Part shown: piece after piece, positions 1-10,614 of the stretch | Layout: each line of letters begins with the position of its first letter | Numbering within the stretch: position 1 is the stretch's first letter | NCBI GenBank assembly: GCA_035222895.1 | Contig: JAVYIG010000592.1 | Location: 124,001 to 188,000, forward strand | Source of the DNA: Strongylocentrotus droebachiensis | Lineage: Eukaryota > Echinodermata > Echinoidea > Camarodonta > Strongylocentrotidae | Length of the DNA stretch: 64,000 bases | Reading direction: 5' to 3' | Translations under genes and position numbers: made by a program | Notes under the pieces: generated by a model | What the model saw: only the letters and a program-made list of their open reading frames with translations | Databases searched by the model: none | What the model was told of the DNA's origin: nothing

Positions 1-57
1 CAACGATTGTTAATGCACCTACGTATTGAGATAGCGCATTGGATTCATGTGCACTTC

Positions 58-82
58 ATGATGATGATGATGATGATGATGA
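58..82. repeat. (ATG)n microsatellite
   Basis: Uninterrupted ATG triplets, about eight copies, in otherwise unremarkable AT-rich DNA. No gene is supported from 1 to about 1390. That stretch holds this tract, a GT tract, a GA tract and one possible hAT end. Confidence 0.9.
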
Positions 83-211
83 CATGATGGTGGTAGTGAA
101 TGTGTACTAAAGGGAAAGATTGTCAGGAAAATGGCACTTAAACATTCAGTGGTCTTGATAAAAAAAATCAATGCTTAATCAGAAAAGGGGAAATTATGAA
201 ACAATTGTTAC

Positions 212-351
212 CGTGTGTTGTGTGTGTTTGTGTGCGTGTGTGCGTGTGTGTGTGTGAGAGCGTGTGTGTGTCCGTGTGCGTTTGTGTGTGTGTGTGTTTG
301 GGTGTGTGTGCGTGTGTGTGTGTGTTTGTGTGTCTGTCTGTCGTACTGTCT
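212..351. repeat. Imperfect (GT)n tract
   Basis: About 140 bp of alternating GT with occasional A, C or TT interruptions. Such alternating purine-pyrimidine DNA can adopt Z-form. The open frames running through it on both strands (Cys/Val-rich and His/Thr-rich) are products of the repeat and are not annotated as genes. Confidence 0.92.
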
Positions 352-742
352 TTGTTCAGGCAGTCTTGTAAAGAGTGTCTGATGTTCAGTCATGCATGCA
401 GAGATTCAAATGAAAATGTTACCTAAATGTACTGGGAGGATAACTCTATCAAAATATATCATGACACCCATGATTAAATATTCATACTTCAAACAATACA
501 ACTTTTAAAAAGTGTGACATTTTTTCTGACTCACTCAGTATATATAATCCATATATCAAATCTGTTCATTACTGCTATTTTACTTTTTGAAGTTTACATT
601 TGTGTCCATTATCATTAGAAGACATGAAAGGATATCAAATGATAAAGAAAAATGGGAACATGTAATAATACGAAAATGAGGTGTTCGCATTCATGTTCCC
701 AACTGGACCTAAGCACTATCAATTTTACATTAACATTAATAT

Positions 743-803
743 CAGTGGCGTAGTTATGAGGCCCATATTCCATAGATGGCAAATAAAAAGAGAAAAAGAA
801 AAA

Positions 804-860
<57 letters not shown>

Positions 861-935
861 TGCAAAGGGGCGCTACGACCTCTTCCAACACTCCTTTCAA
901 GTATTCGAGGGGGTCGTCCCCCTGACAATTAGACA
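743..935. mobile_element. Possible hAT-type element end with (GA)n tract
   Basis: The block opens with CAGTGGCGTAG, matching the CAGNGGCG start of the hAT-like ends elsewhere in this window. A (GA)n tract at about 801-855 and a G run follow. I did not find a matching right end or a target duplication, so this is a fragment at best. Confidence 0.3.
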
Positions 936-1396
936 AATCAGAATCTTTTGTCTCTATGGTGATTTCTCGTAAGAAATATTTTGAATATCAATATCACATT
1001 TGGATTTGCTGAGTAATCGAAAGCGATTTAAAAAGTTCAAAATCGCAAATTTCTATCGCTCCCCACGTAAAAAGTATAATAAACGAAGGAAGTCTCTAGA
1101 ATAGAAAGTTTGTATACTCCAAAGTGACAAAAATCGCAGCTCCTGCACCGAGTAAATGTGGTGTCCAAATTCTGTTCCCCTAAAAATCGAAAGCGCCTTG
1201 CCTCATTGTTATCTTTTTATCAGGATAACTCTAACTTAATTGTTCATACCCTAGATTTTGTTTCCAATGTCCACGGTATGATTAACATCATACTAATTTC
1301 AAACGGAAAAATATCATGTATATCACATCCGTTTGAAATCAAACTTGTCAAAACTGTCATCTTTGATATTGCTTCTTTGTCTACTCCTGGTGTATT

Positions 1397-1726
1397 CGTG
1401 TTAGCGTTGGCAAATGTGAGACTATTATCAGTATAATAACAAGGTCACAGAGCTGTCAATCACATATTCGTGTAGCTCTGTGGGCTTACAAATGCCTTCT
1501 TCAATTTTAATTAAGGTGATTCGTCGCTACGTAATTTTGTCCAACGTTAATAATGGCCGGAGTCAATATAATGTTGATACATTTCAAATGGATTCTCTTT
1601 CATTTTGTCAAATTGTAAGCTAATTGGCAGTGATATCACGATTAAATGCATTGATGATTATAAAGTAACATCTTGCTTTTGTATGAGCCAAGCTATATAA
1701 ATGAACGTTCGAACTAACAACCATAA
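1397..1726 (+). promoter_or_regulatory. Upstream block of receptor unit 1: inverted CCAAT box and TATA box
   Basis: From about 1397 the sequence is homologous to the upstream blocks of the other receptor units. It carries ATTGG at 1623-1627 (CCAAT in reverse) and TATATAA at 1694-1700, followed by the GAACGTTCGAAC motif shared by most units. The roughly 70-bp CCAAT-to-TATA spacing is kept across units and fits a core promoter. The block is separated from its gene by a 1394-bp transposon that starts at 1727, so transcription of receptor 1 may be changed. Confidence 0.65.
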
Positions 1727-3120
1727 TGGAGCTCTCACACTCTGCCGTGTAGGCCTACCGTCCACCTGCCGGGCTATTAAAAAAACAACAGAGTCCAGAA
1801 CGTTGGGTTTTGAGCGAACTTGTCCCCGGCCGCAAAAAAAAATTCATAAAATTAATCTTTTCACCGTTTCGTTGCCATCTTCTGACCGTTCTCACCGGGC
1901 GCATACCGGGTGTTGAACGTGCTTCTACCGTCTTCACCGCCCAGATTGACTTTTGTTGAAAATTTTGGCCGTTTCCATACCGGGCCCATACCGGGTCTCG
2001 AACGTGTGCACCGGGTTTAGGCCCTTTTACACTTTCACGGATCGCATCACGGATCATCCCGGATCGTCGCTCCGGGATCATCCGTGTTATCTCCGGCATT
2101 ACCGTGTATACACCGGGGAGGCATCCGGCGTGATCCTTGGCGTACCGGCATATCCGGGGAAAAAATTAAGCTTGCTTAATTTTTCATCCCGGAGTTCACG
2201 GATGAAACAATCCGTCCTCTTCCCTGTACGCACCGTGTACCTCCGTGTAGCCGCCGAATACATCCGGGACAGTCCGTGTAGACACCGGTAGGTCCGTATT
2301 AACACCGGTTTCATCCGGGTTTGAAATTCCGTATATCAAATGAGCGCCTACAAGCTCAAGTCACCCGTCAACATTCCGGAGATATCCCAATAGACAACGT
2401 ACATGTACACCTCCGTGTAAGGACCGTAAAAGTACCCAGTAGCCTCCGTGCTCTTCCTTGAAATCCGTGTTAGCTCCGTATGCGTTTCCGGCGTGGTCCG
2501 CGTTGCTATCTTGTCTGTCCGTGGAGACACCGTACTTGCCCGTGTATACACCCAGTTCGGAACGTATCCACACCGGCATCGACAAGAAATCGTGGTGTCG
2601 CACGCCGGAACACCCCGGATTAAGATCCGGGATGATCCGTGATGCGATCCGTGAAAGTGTAAAAGGGCCTTTAGCGTCCCCTCACCGCTCGGAGCGTCCT
2701 GTGAGCGAGTCCCCGGACTGCTGACGTTCATGACACGTTCACAATTTACCCGCTTACAACCCGTTGCAGACGGTGGATTTTTTTTTGCCCGTTCATCACC
2801 GTTCTGTAACGGGTTATGAGCGTGTTGTGAACGTGTTCATACAGTGTGACCGTTTTCATAACGTATTCATACCGTCCTCATACCGTTCAACACCGTCCTC
2901 TTGCCGCTTACTTGCGGCCGGTGCCAGCCGGCCAAAGTTTTGAACATGCCCAAAACTTTCGCCGGGTCCCACCGGGTGTAAATAAGCGCCAACGCCCTAT
3001 TAACGTGTTGCCCGCTTTGATAACGAACCACCGTGTGCCCTCGCCGTTCTCCACCGTCCCCAGACATTTTCGCGCACGGTGGCACACGGTAGGCCTACAC
3101 GGCAGAGTGTGAGAGTCACT
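1727..3120 (-). mobile_element. Non-autonomous PIF/Harbinger element, 1394 bp
   Basis: Precise insertion: TAA at 1724-1726 and TAA at 3121-3123 flank the element, and joining the flanks recreates the sequence seen in other receptor units. Inverted ends share CTCTCACACTCTGCCGTGTA and the bases after it. One end starts TGGAG and the other AGTGA. The same two ends bound the transposase-bearing element at 55036-58530, in the opposite orientation, so this is a deletion derivative of that family. A 3-bp TWA target duplication is the hallmark of PIF/Harbinger. The interior is GC-rich with degenerate tandem motifs around CCGTGTA and CACCGG and has no transposase. Its open frames are by-products of those repeats. 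Confidence 0.85.
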
Positions 3121-3706
3121 TAAGAGACGGCGGTTCGATTTATTTCACTGCGACTCTAAATGACAATTGTGGCTCAATAAAGGTGTTTAGAAAAGCTTTT
3201 TTTGATTAACTATTATTCTTTCGATTTGTCGCGGGCATCGCTTGATTTTTTAACGACTTAAAGCGCGCATTCAAACATTTTCACCTTTCGCATGCACCAG
3301 AGACGCTGGTTGGACAGTAATCTTGCTGCATCTTAATTGACAATTACATCTAAATATAAGTGTTTTAACCGCCGTCATTCTTTCGCAACCAACTTCGTAC
3401 CTATAAACTCGATGTTCACTCCATGGGTTTCGTACCAACACTTATAATAGATGGCGAATAGTTTCCCGTTTTGCTTCATCTTAATTGGCAACAACTGGTG
3501 TTTTTTTCTTCTTATAATGCCAAATGTTATGATTGACTTGATGACTTATTAGATATTATCTTCTCTGATTCGGTTTAACGTTTTAACTGGGACAACTATT
3601 TCGCTTCCTCTCGATTGGAAACTGCGGAACAAAGTGTTTTGGATGGCTACTTTGTGACGATGTAAATATCTTCTCGCTTCTCTGCGTGTTTCCCAAATTT
3701 AGAACA
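3121..3706 (+). promoter_or_regulatory. Leader region of receptor 1
   Basis: This 586-bp stretch is homologous to the region between the TATA box and the start codon in the other units. It opens with the shared GACGGCGGTTCGAT motif and runs to the start context AACAATGG. No convincing intron was found, so it is probably a long 5' untranslated leader. In this unit the leader is cut off from its TATA box by the Harbinger derivative upstream. Confidence 0.5.
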
Positions 3707-4732
3707 ATGGCCGACATATTTTCAACCGACACTTTTCTAGACTTTCCTGGAAGCGTCACGCCAGACATAGAAAACAGTGAAGAAAATATCAGGAACGATA
3801 TCGATTATCACATAGTGTTAATTATTTCACTTCTCTCCCTTGGATTATCATTCCTGACGAACACTTTCACAATATACACATTGCACACGATGGATAGTCT
3901 ACACGAGACTGAGAGTCTTTTGTACAAAGCACTTGCCATCAATGATATCTTCATTGTCCTCTGCGAAATGGCCCTTGTTGTCAGTCTTTCGCTAGAGATT
4001 CACAAAGGCTGTTTTCAGGTATTTCTGTCGAGTCTGTTCGTAGTCTATGTTTCGGTAATAATAATCGTCCTGATAAACGTTAATCGTTTCATAATGATCA
4101 TGCGACCCCTTCACCATCAGAGGTTGGTGACGCCGAAGAGACTATACTGCGTCTTGTTGGTTTGCATGGCGAGTACATTTGCCTTACTTGTCGTGATTAA
4201 TATCCTAGGCAGTACTTCACTCATCAGAGAAGATGTCTGTCCTGGTCTAACACCGCAAACTAACATAATATCCGATTCAGCTTTAAATTTACTTCTGGTT
4301 GCACCGATCCTGCTGGGGTTTGCTGTTATTTTGATAACCAGTAGTGGAATCTTCTACAAGTCAAGACAACAGGCGACAAAGATCGCACAAATGCGTCGCA
4401 TTATTCTTCAACAGCGTGCACAGCCCAAAGTGAACAACCCTCCAGGAAATCATCGAGCCGTTACTGCAAGTGGGCTGAAGGGTCTTAAAACTGTTGGCGT
4501 TATTACCATCTCGTACTGTTTAATATGGTTGCCTTACTTGATATATATCTCAACCTTTGGCGGACTCTATCGTTTCAAATGGTTTAAAAAAGTAGTTTTT
4601 TCTTTCCAGATGTGTAATTGCATTTGGAATCCTTTGATTCTCTCTATTGCTTACAAACCATTTCGAATCGCATCTAAAAATATTATATTGAAGATGAAAG
4701 CGTCATGCTGTAGAATTAATATTATTCACTGA
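3707..4732 (+). CDS. Rhodopsin-class GPCR, array member 1 (341 aa, single exon)
   Basis: A seven-helix receptor at the plasma membrane, probably a chemoreceptor-like G-protein-coupled receptor; its ligand is unknown. TM1 ~36-58 with N52 (1.50); TM2 ~73-97 with D80 (2.50); C102 (3.25), which can pair with C178 in ECL2; TM3 ends in N126-R127-F128 instead of DRY; TM4 ~146-168; TM5 ~191-216 with P200; TM6 ~260-282 with W274 and P276; TM7 with N308-P309 and Leu where Tyr 7.53 is usual; helix 8 then Cys-Cys 334-335, possibly palmitoylated. ICL3 is basic. I chose the ATG at 3707 because all paralogues begin MAD or MAN there and its context is AACAATGG. An in-frame ATG at 3686 would add seven residues. 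The Asn-X-Thr N-glycosylation site found in most paralogues is Ser-Val-Thr here. The family resembles the tandem, intronless, fast-evolving receptors reported from sea urchin, but that link is inference. Confidence 0.9.
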   Translation: MADIFSTDTFLDFPGSVTPDIENSEENIRNDIDYHIVLIISLLSLGLSFLTNTFTIYTLHTMDSLHETESLLYKALAINDIFIVLCEMALVVSLSLEIHKGCFQVFLSSLFVVYVSVIIIVLINVNRFIMIMRPLHHQRLVTPKRLYCVLLVCMASTFALLVVINILGSTSLIREDVCPGLTPQTNIISDSALNLLLVAPILLGFAVILITSSGIFYKSRQQATKIAQMRRIILQQRAQPKVNNPPGNHRAVTASGLKGLKTVGVITISYCLIWLPYLIYISTFGGLYRFKWFKKVVFSFQMCNCIWNPLILSIAYKPFRIASKNIILKMKASCCRINIIH

Positions 4733-5590
4733 TTTTGAACGATGTATGTATTCCTATTATAAAGAAATTAAACTATACCTACTATAGTAGTCGAGTAAGA
4801 ACTTAGTTCTGCCCAAAGTAACGTAGCTTGGGTTCGTCCAGCGAAATCAGATTCTCTGCGGGGGAACACGACTTGTGTGCGTGTTTACGTGGGGATGGAG
4901 CTTATACGCTTCTGTCATATTTACGCGAGGTAGTATATCAACAGAGTGAACAAAAAAAATTATTGAAATACTGATAGTTGTCAACTATCTGTTTACGGAG
5001 CTTTTATACCATGCTTTATTATTGGATTAAATATCAACATACATGAGAAGACTTTATTAATTAGTTATGATATAGGCAAGTTACATAATTACTTGGTAAT
5101 CATTTAGATAAAATTGTTGAATATGTTATTTATAAGAAGTACGTTAAACATTCGAAAATAAAAAGCAAAAAGAATGGTAGAACTCTTTTAACTCATTTGA
5201 AGTATGAATTGATGGCACATTTAATTATAAAAGAAAGGCAAAGATTAATGACAAACAGGTAACTTTTTTTTTTACTAATAATAATAATAGCTCACATTTA
5301 TAATGCGCCTAATACTACGTTTCTAGGCGCGGAACATATTATTACCCCGGTCATCGGATTCAGGCTTACCCGCACACAATGTATGCACATTCTCCACTCC
5401 CTGGGGAGCATTCCAGCCAGGCGTCATTTTTACAAGCGCACACTTGCTAATCCAAGCACATTAGCTTTCGCATCCTACCGGGTACCCATTTAACATATGG
5501 AAAGACAATGTTTTGATTTTAAATGTATATATGATATTGTGAGTGAACGTTGTAGATATGTGAAATAAAGTTCGCTGTTAGGGTTAATAA
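4733..5590 (+). other. 3' tail of receptor unit 1 with possible poly(A) signal
   Basis: This region is homologous to the tails of receptors 2, 3, 6, 7 and 8. It has a GTGTGCGTG-type stretch about 150 bp after the stop and AATAAA at 5564-5569 followed by GTTCGC, a conserved context in the long-type tails. About 240 bp at 5265-5505 is missing from the other tails. It looks like an interspersed repeat fragment, starting with a T run and a short (AAT)n tract. Confidence 0.55.
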
Positions 5591-5981
5591 TAATAATAAT
5601 AAAAACGTTACTCATAAAGCGCTAACCACCGAAGTCTCTAAGCGCTATAACAAACAAAATAAACTGATAAACAATCACCTATGAAACAAAACAAAAAAGT
5701 GCAAATAAACCTACATATTACACAGTTAGAACGGTGTTTAAAATATCACTGTTTAAAAGAAAGTTGTTTAAAAACGTAAACAACGTTGTTCAAAATCGAA
5801 AAATCAGTGCTCAATTGGCTTAAACAACTATCTATTAAAAGACAAAAAGATTTAATTAAACAGAGTTGTTTAAAAAGTCCCGGGGGAAAATCACGTGATA
5901 GATTTAACCAATCATGATTTCGCGTCGTTACGCTCGATACGCGATTGCAATTTGTGCGCACACATGCGATATGCACAAAGT

Positions 5982-6085
5982 CAGGGGCGTACGCAGGATT
6001 TTTTCAAGGGTTTTTTTTTTTAAATCGGGCCCAAAATATTTTGCTCCCGAAAAATTTAAAATCGCGCCGGCCGAAAAGTCGCTCG

Positions 6086-6150
<65 letters not shown>

Positions 6151-6267
6151 AAGCGTACACTTTTTTTTTTTTTTTTTTGGGGGGGGGGCTCAAAATTTGA
6201 AAACTTGACATTTTTCTTCGTTGGGGGGGGGGGTAAGGTCACCTTTTTTAGGTTAGCCGTGGGCATA

Positions 6268-6298
<31 letters not shown>

Positions 6299-6428
6299 AT
6301 TAAAAAAAAAAAAAATCAAAAGGGGGGGGGGGGGTTTTAGGTTTTTTTAGGGGGGTTTACACACATAAAAATACGAAAGGGGGGGTTTGAACCCCCCAAA
6401 CCCCCCCCCCCCCCTGCGTACGCCCCTG
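5982..6428. mobile_element. Non-autonomous hAT-like element, 447 bp
   Basis: Perfect 16-bp inverted ends CAGGGGCGTACGCAGG, flanked by an exact 8-bp duplication CACAAAGT at 5974-5981 and 6429-6436. An 8-bp target site and CAG ends point to hAT. The interior is almost all homopolymer: about 60 G around 6090-6149, then long T, A and C runs. It has no coding capacity. A truncated relative lies at 53366-53650, and internal segments reappear in 34617-34812. Confidence 0.9.
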
Positions 6429-6518
6429 CACAAAGTACGTACATAGTACATGCATGCAAGCATGCAGTGCTAGTGTGCAGTGCAAGTACAATGCTAGTGC
6501 AGTGCAGTGCAAACGAAA

Positions 6519-6590
6519 ATGGCGGAACAAGGGCAAGGCGACGACTTGGTTCTTCTCGGCTTCGCCGATGGGGTTAAGGTGAAGTTATAG
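6519..6590 (+). other. Exon-like segment: short ORF with good start context and donor-like site
   Basis: An ATG in context AAAATGGCGG opens a 23-codon frame starting MAEQGQGDD that is richer in GC and CpG than its surroundings. AAG followed by GTGAAG at 6579 is a plausible 5' splice site, so 6519-6578 could be a first coding exon of 20 codons. It lies inside the 5721-7619 element. It may be the first exon of a lost transposase gene or a captured host exon. I do not recognise the protein. Confidence 0.35.
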
Positions 6591-6622
6591 AGACAAATAA
6601 TAATGTTGTCTGTCACTGTTAA

Positions 6623-7153
6623 AGGTACTATGTCCCTTTTGCAGCCAACCTCAAATGCTGTAGAACTTTGCATGAATTATGAATATGTCATGTATTTCCT
6701 ATCTGTGAAATTTAAACGTTAGCAGTGTCCTCATATTCAAATTATGCAAGGAAACCCGTTTACTTGCTATACTTCACTGTCAGACACTATTGAGTGTCTG
6801 ACTGGCTTTTTTTCTTCTTTGGTAATAACATACATGAAAAGAGTTGTAAAGGATACATGAGCATTTGTCTACATCAATAACCCACTTCTTGTGATGGCAA
6901 AGATTAAACTGATTGAATCTTTGCGCAGCATAAAACATATGACCATTCGGTATTATTGTCTGAAAATCAAGACTATTACTTTTGGGCTCTATAGCCCTAA
7001 AGTCGATTTGCGACTAATAGTCGTTATTTTCCCATTAGAAGACATTTTCAAGCCCCAACTTTTCTAGGGAAGTTCTAAATTAGTATTATCTTTTAAATGC
7101 AGTTGGAATTTAACTTTTTCATTTTTTTGGCCTGCAAATGGGACATAGTACCT
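6623..7153. mobile_element. TTAA-target MITE, 531 bp (Kolobok or piggyBac type)
   Basis: Inverted ends AGGTACTATGTCCC with TTAA at 6619-6622 and 7154-7157 on the flanks. The homology continues a few bases inward with TTTTGCAG against CTGCAAAT. A TTAA target is typical of Kolobok and piggyBac. The interior is AT-rich and non-coding. Confidence 0.8.
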
Positions 7154-7619
7154 TTAAATGAATATGATGAACAAATGTTGAAGTAAATTGGCAACAAGCT
7201 CTACATGTTACAGTGTAATCGTTGTGATTATTGCAGGAGTGGTTCCAGTAGGTCATTTCACAAATTCAAACCCCGGGATTCAAACAACCAGATAATAACC
7301 ATTAAACAGTTCTGTTTAAAATTTAAGCAACTCTTTTTAAACAACCCAGTTGTGCAGTAATATTGAATAAACAACAGTTGCTTAGTAATTTAAACATTAT
7401 TGTTTAACATTTACACAACTTGCTTTAAACAACCGAGTTGTGCAATTTTATTACTAAACAACTGTTGTTTAAAAGTTTTTCTAATTTTTAAACAACTAAG
7501 TGTTCAAAACGTAAACAACCTTAAGTTGTTTAATTTGTAAACAACAGTTGAGCGATTCACCGGTTAACTTGTGGTTGTTTAAAATTTTAAACAACTTGTT
7601 TAATTTTTTTCTAACAGTG

Positions 7620-8340
7620 TACAATACATATACATCAAAGTTAACAGAGTAAATTAATCAGCGAAAGCAATTTTGAATAAATGTGTCTGAAGACTAGTTT
7701 GAATAGGTTAACAGTTTGACAGTTTTTTTACATTAAAATGTAGTCTGTTCCAAAGTTCAGCAGAAGCTTTGCAAAAAGAGCGATTACCATAAGAATGAGT
7801 TGACACAGAAGTAGATACGAGGTTTAATTGTGAAGATGACCGTAAATTGCGCGAGGGTTTGTATTCCTGGATTAGCTCTTAGGTGCTAATTCATGAATGC
7901 ATTTATAAGTTAAAACTAAGATTTTGTACGTAATGCGGTTCGTCACCGGCAACGAATGCAATTTGCGAAGTACTGGGTTATAGGTAAAGACCAGTCCTGG
8001 CCATGCGATTGCAATGTGAAAGAAACGTTGTGAAATCGATTAAAAAAGATTGATCATCCAGCATATAAGTATTGGTGAGTACTGCAACGTTCTGGAATCA
8101 TCAAAATGATAAGAAATTTGACCCAGTCTTGGTAAAGTTACAAACACTGTACACAAAAAGATGTATATTGGACTACGCGACACAAGCGCGATATCTATCC
8201 GGTCCGGATAGATATAATAATTTACCAAATATATCAATTAGTAGGCGGTTTCCCAGCAAATAGTCAAAACATATTTTTTCGTATGATTTGTAATAACTTC
8301 TATTTCATTTTTTTTGAGAGGGTGGAGTTTCCAAAACTGG
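7620..8340. repeat. Unclassified interspersed repeat remnant in receptor spacer
   Basis: This segment has no counterpart in the other receptor units, whose spacer homology resumes at about 8341. No coherent reading frame, inverted end or target duplication was found. It may be an old retroelement 3' fragment, but nothing in it proves that. Confidence 0.35.
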
Positions 8341-9920
8341 TCTAAACCTTTAAAAAGGAAAAACTACCATGCTTTATATAATTATATAATATGTTTGTAT
8401 TTTCTTTGGGAGAGGAATGTGTCAGGCGCCCGTAGGTTTTCTTTTGACTACGCCGCTGCCTGCCAACTCCACACTAAAAATCTGTGCTACAAAAGAACAG
8501 GCCCTCTTCAATAGGTGTCTGTTTTTGCGAAATATCATGATTAACTTTGGGTGGCTCAAAGAGGAAAATTTTGAATATTGATCATCGACGATGTACATCT
8601 CGTCGGCTTACTGCAAGCAAGGACACGCCATGTCCTGTCAATGACGGTAAAAGCCTTTTAGCGGGGAGGCAACCGTTTTTCAGTAATGAGCAACTCTGTA
8701 ATAAATTGGTTTGATTAGCCGGTCGTGATCATGTAAGATTACAAATATGTTGCATACGTATAATATTGTAGATCTCATGCAACCTTGCTATCATGTTGTC
8801 GTTAAAGGTAACTATACGTGGTACAATTACATCCCTCTCATTACGTTTTATTATGCTTACGTCACTCTGTCTGATGATGTTATATTTTCATAACCCTCTT
8901 GGATGTACTTTAGATGTGTTGGTTTATTGTATTCTGCTCTTTTGAAATCTCAATATCGCTTCAATTCACTTATTCGATTTATTTGCATCCCGCCCCCCCC
9001 CCACAGTGTTATTACACTCAGTGTTATTTAGGGTACGCATATGCATGTTCCCTCTTTTTGAAAACACCCCCTAAGTCCGCTGTGTAAAACGGGCTTTTGT
9101 GTACTACGAGCCGTACTTTGGTGCGTGAAAAGTACCCCTTTACCGGACATTTTGGTAACATGCATGGTATCCCTCCGATCACGGAGGGGGAGGGGGTGGG
9201 GCCGGGTTTTTAATGCAGGTTGAAAACGTTACTCTTCGCCTGTAACTCAGACCCATTCAAAAACTCTATGTATAGGAATGGAACTCAACCATTTGAGGAG
9301 CCATTTAAGAGATTAATTCTTCTTTGAATGTAAATCTATGCTCTAAATAATGGGATCCCGCATTCTGAAAATGAGTTTTCAAGCGACTCCTTTCGGGTGG
9401 ATTCAATTACAAAATTAACTGATCCCTAATATAAATCTTAAAGAGTGATTTTCCACCCCTTTGAATTAAGAGAGTGAACTCCTAGTTGACAGTAAATACA
9501 AATTGTAATTTAACTATCAGTTTCGTAAGATCTTGCACAATTTATAAAGTTTCTAAATTCGTAAAATAATTTGTAACGAGGTTCGTAAATGTTAAGTTAT
9601 CAGAACATGCTGACTCAACTAATAAATCTTTCCTGTCAAATCAAATCCTTGTTTTTGTACACCTTGGATGCATTTGTGTCTCCTTCCGACATAAGCCATT
9701 TCATTATTCTTCACCAATCAGAAAAATATGCAACATGTCGTTTAAATTGACAACATGTAGACATCGAAAATGAAATCTCCATATACTTACATGTACGTCA
9801 CGTTTAATTATTGGTGCTTCGTCGCTCCGTTATTCCGTTAAACGTAAATAATGGCCGGAGTCAATATCATTTTGATCCATGTTAAGTGCATTCTCTTTCA
9901 TCTTGTCAAAATGTAAGCTA
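8341..9920 (+). repeat. Conserved inter-receptor spacer, unit 1 to 2
   Basis: It matches the spacers beginning near 14045, 24236, 39900, 43695 and 51880, starting at the shared ACCATGCTTTATATAA motif. It also shares the GACTACGCCGCTGCCTGCC block, the GGACACGCCATG block and the AACATGCTGACTCAACTAA block. I see no gene in it. Its significance is as part of the tandemly duplicated unit. Confidence 0.75.
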
Positions 9921-10040
9921 ATTGGCAGTGAAATTAAAATTTAATGGATTGATGATTATATAGAGTGACATCTTGTTTTTGTATGAGCCAAGTTATATAA
10001 AATGAACGTTCGAACTAACAACCATAACAGACGGCGGTTC
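9921..10040 (+). promoter_or_regulatory. Putative core promoter of receptor 2
   Basis: Inverted CCAAT box ATTGG at 9921-9925 and TATATAA at 9994-10000, followed by GAACGTTCGAAC and then GACGGCGGTTCGAT. Order and spacing match the other units. Transcription would be expected to begin about 30 bp after the TATA box, giving a leader of roughly 0.6 kb. Confidence 0.65.
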
Positions 10041-10614
10041 GATATATTTCACTGCACCTCTAACCCACAATTGCGGCTCAATAAAGGTGTTTAGAAAGCC
10101 AAATTTTGATGAACTAAATCTGATTTCGATTCTTTGCGGCATCGTTTGATTTCTAACGACTAAGAGCGCACATCCAAACATTACCACCTTTCAAATGCAG
10201 CAGAGACGCTGATTGGACAGTAAACTTGCTGCATCTTAATCGACATTTACGGCTAAATAAAAATATTTTGAACGACATCATTTTTTTGTGATCAACTTTG
10301 TGCCTATAAATTCGATGTTCACCCCACGGGTTTCGTATCAACATATTTAATAGATGGCGGGTAGTAGTGTTTCCCACTTCGCTTCATCTTAAATGGCGAC
10401 TACTGGTGATTTCCTTTTCTTATAATGCGAAATGTTATGATTGACTTGACGACTAATCAGATGTTCTCTTATCTGTTTCAGTTCTACGTTTTAACTCGGA
10501 CAACTATTTCGCTTCCTCTTAGTTAAAAAGTACGGCTTACAGTGTTTTGGATGGCATCTTTGTGACGACCTTAATATTTTTTCGCTTCTCTGCGTGTATC
10601 CCAAATTTTGAAAA

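Larger units (their letters stand above)
5721..7619. mobile_element. DNA transposon-like element with GTTGTTTAAA-rich ends
   Basis: The ends are roughly inverted: CACAGTTAGAA at 5721 and TTCTAACAGTG ending at 7619. Both flanking zones (5730-5890 and 7290-7615) are packed with GTTGTTTAAA and its complement, like subterminal transposase sites. The element sits in a receptor spacer, in sequence absent from the paralogous units. No clear target duplication was found. It carries two nested insertions (5982-6428 and 6623-7153) and a small exon-like segment at 6519-6590. The superfamily is undetermined. Confidence 0.5.

Noticed and set aside
196..426. Cys/Val-rich and His/Thr-rich open frames
   Set aside because: They are translations of the GT microsatellite; no start context or homology supports a gene.
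681..936. Arg/Glu-rich and Ser/Leu-rich frames on both strands
   Set aside because: Generated by the (GA)n tract.
1158..1436. 92-codon plus-strand frame
   Set aside because: It overlaps the start of the receptor upstream block, has no recognisable domain, and the related sequence at 21119 does not keep it open.
1755..3112. Several frames of 60-127 codons in the GC-rich region
   Set aside because: The sequence is a Harbinger derivative made of degenerate tandem motifs. Mirror frames occur in the copy at 55-58 kb.
5914..6303. Poly-Gly and poly-Pro/Lys frames
   Set aside because: Homopolymer runs in a hAT-like MITE.
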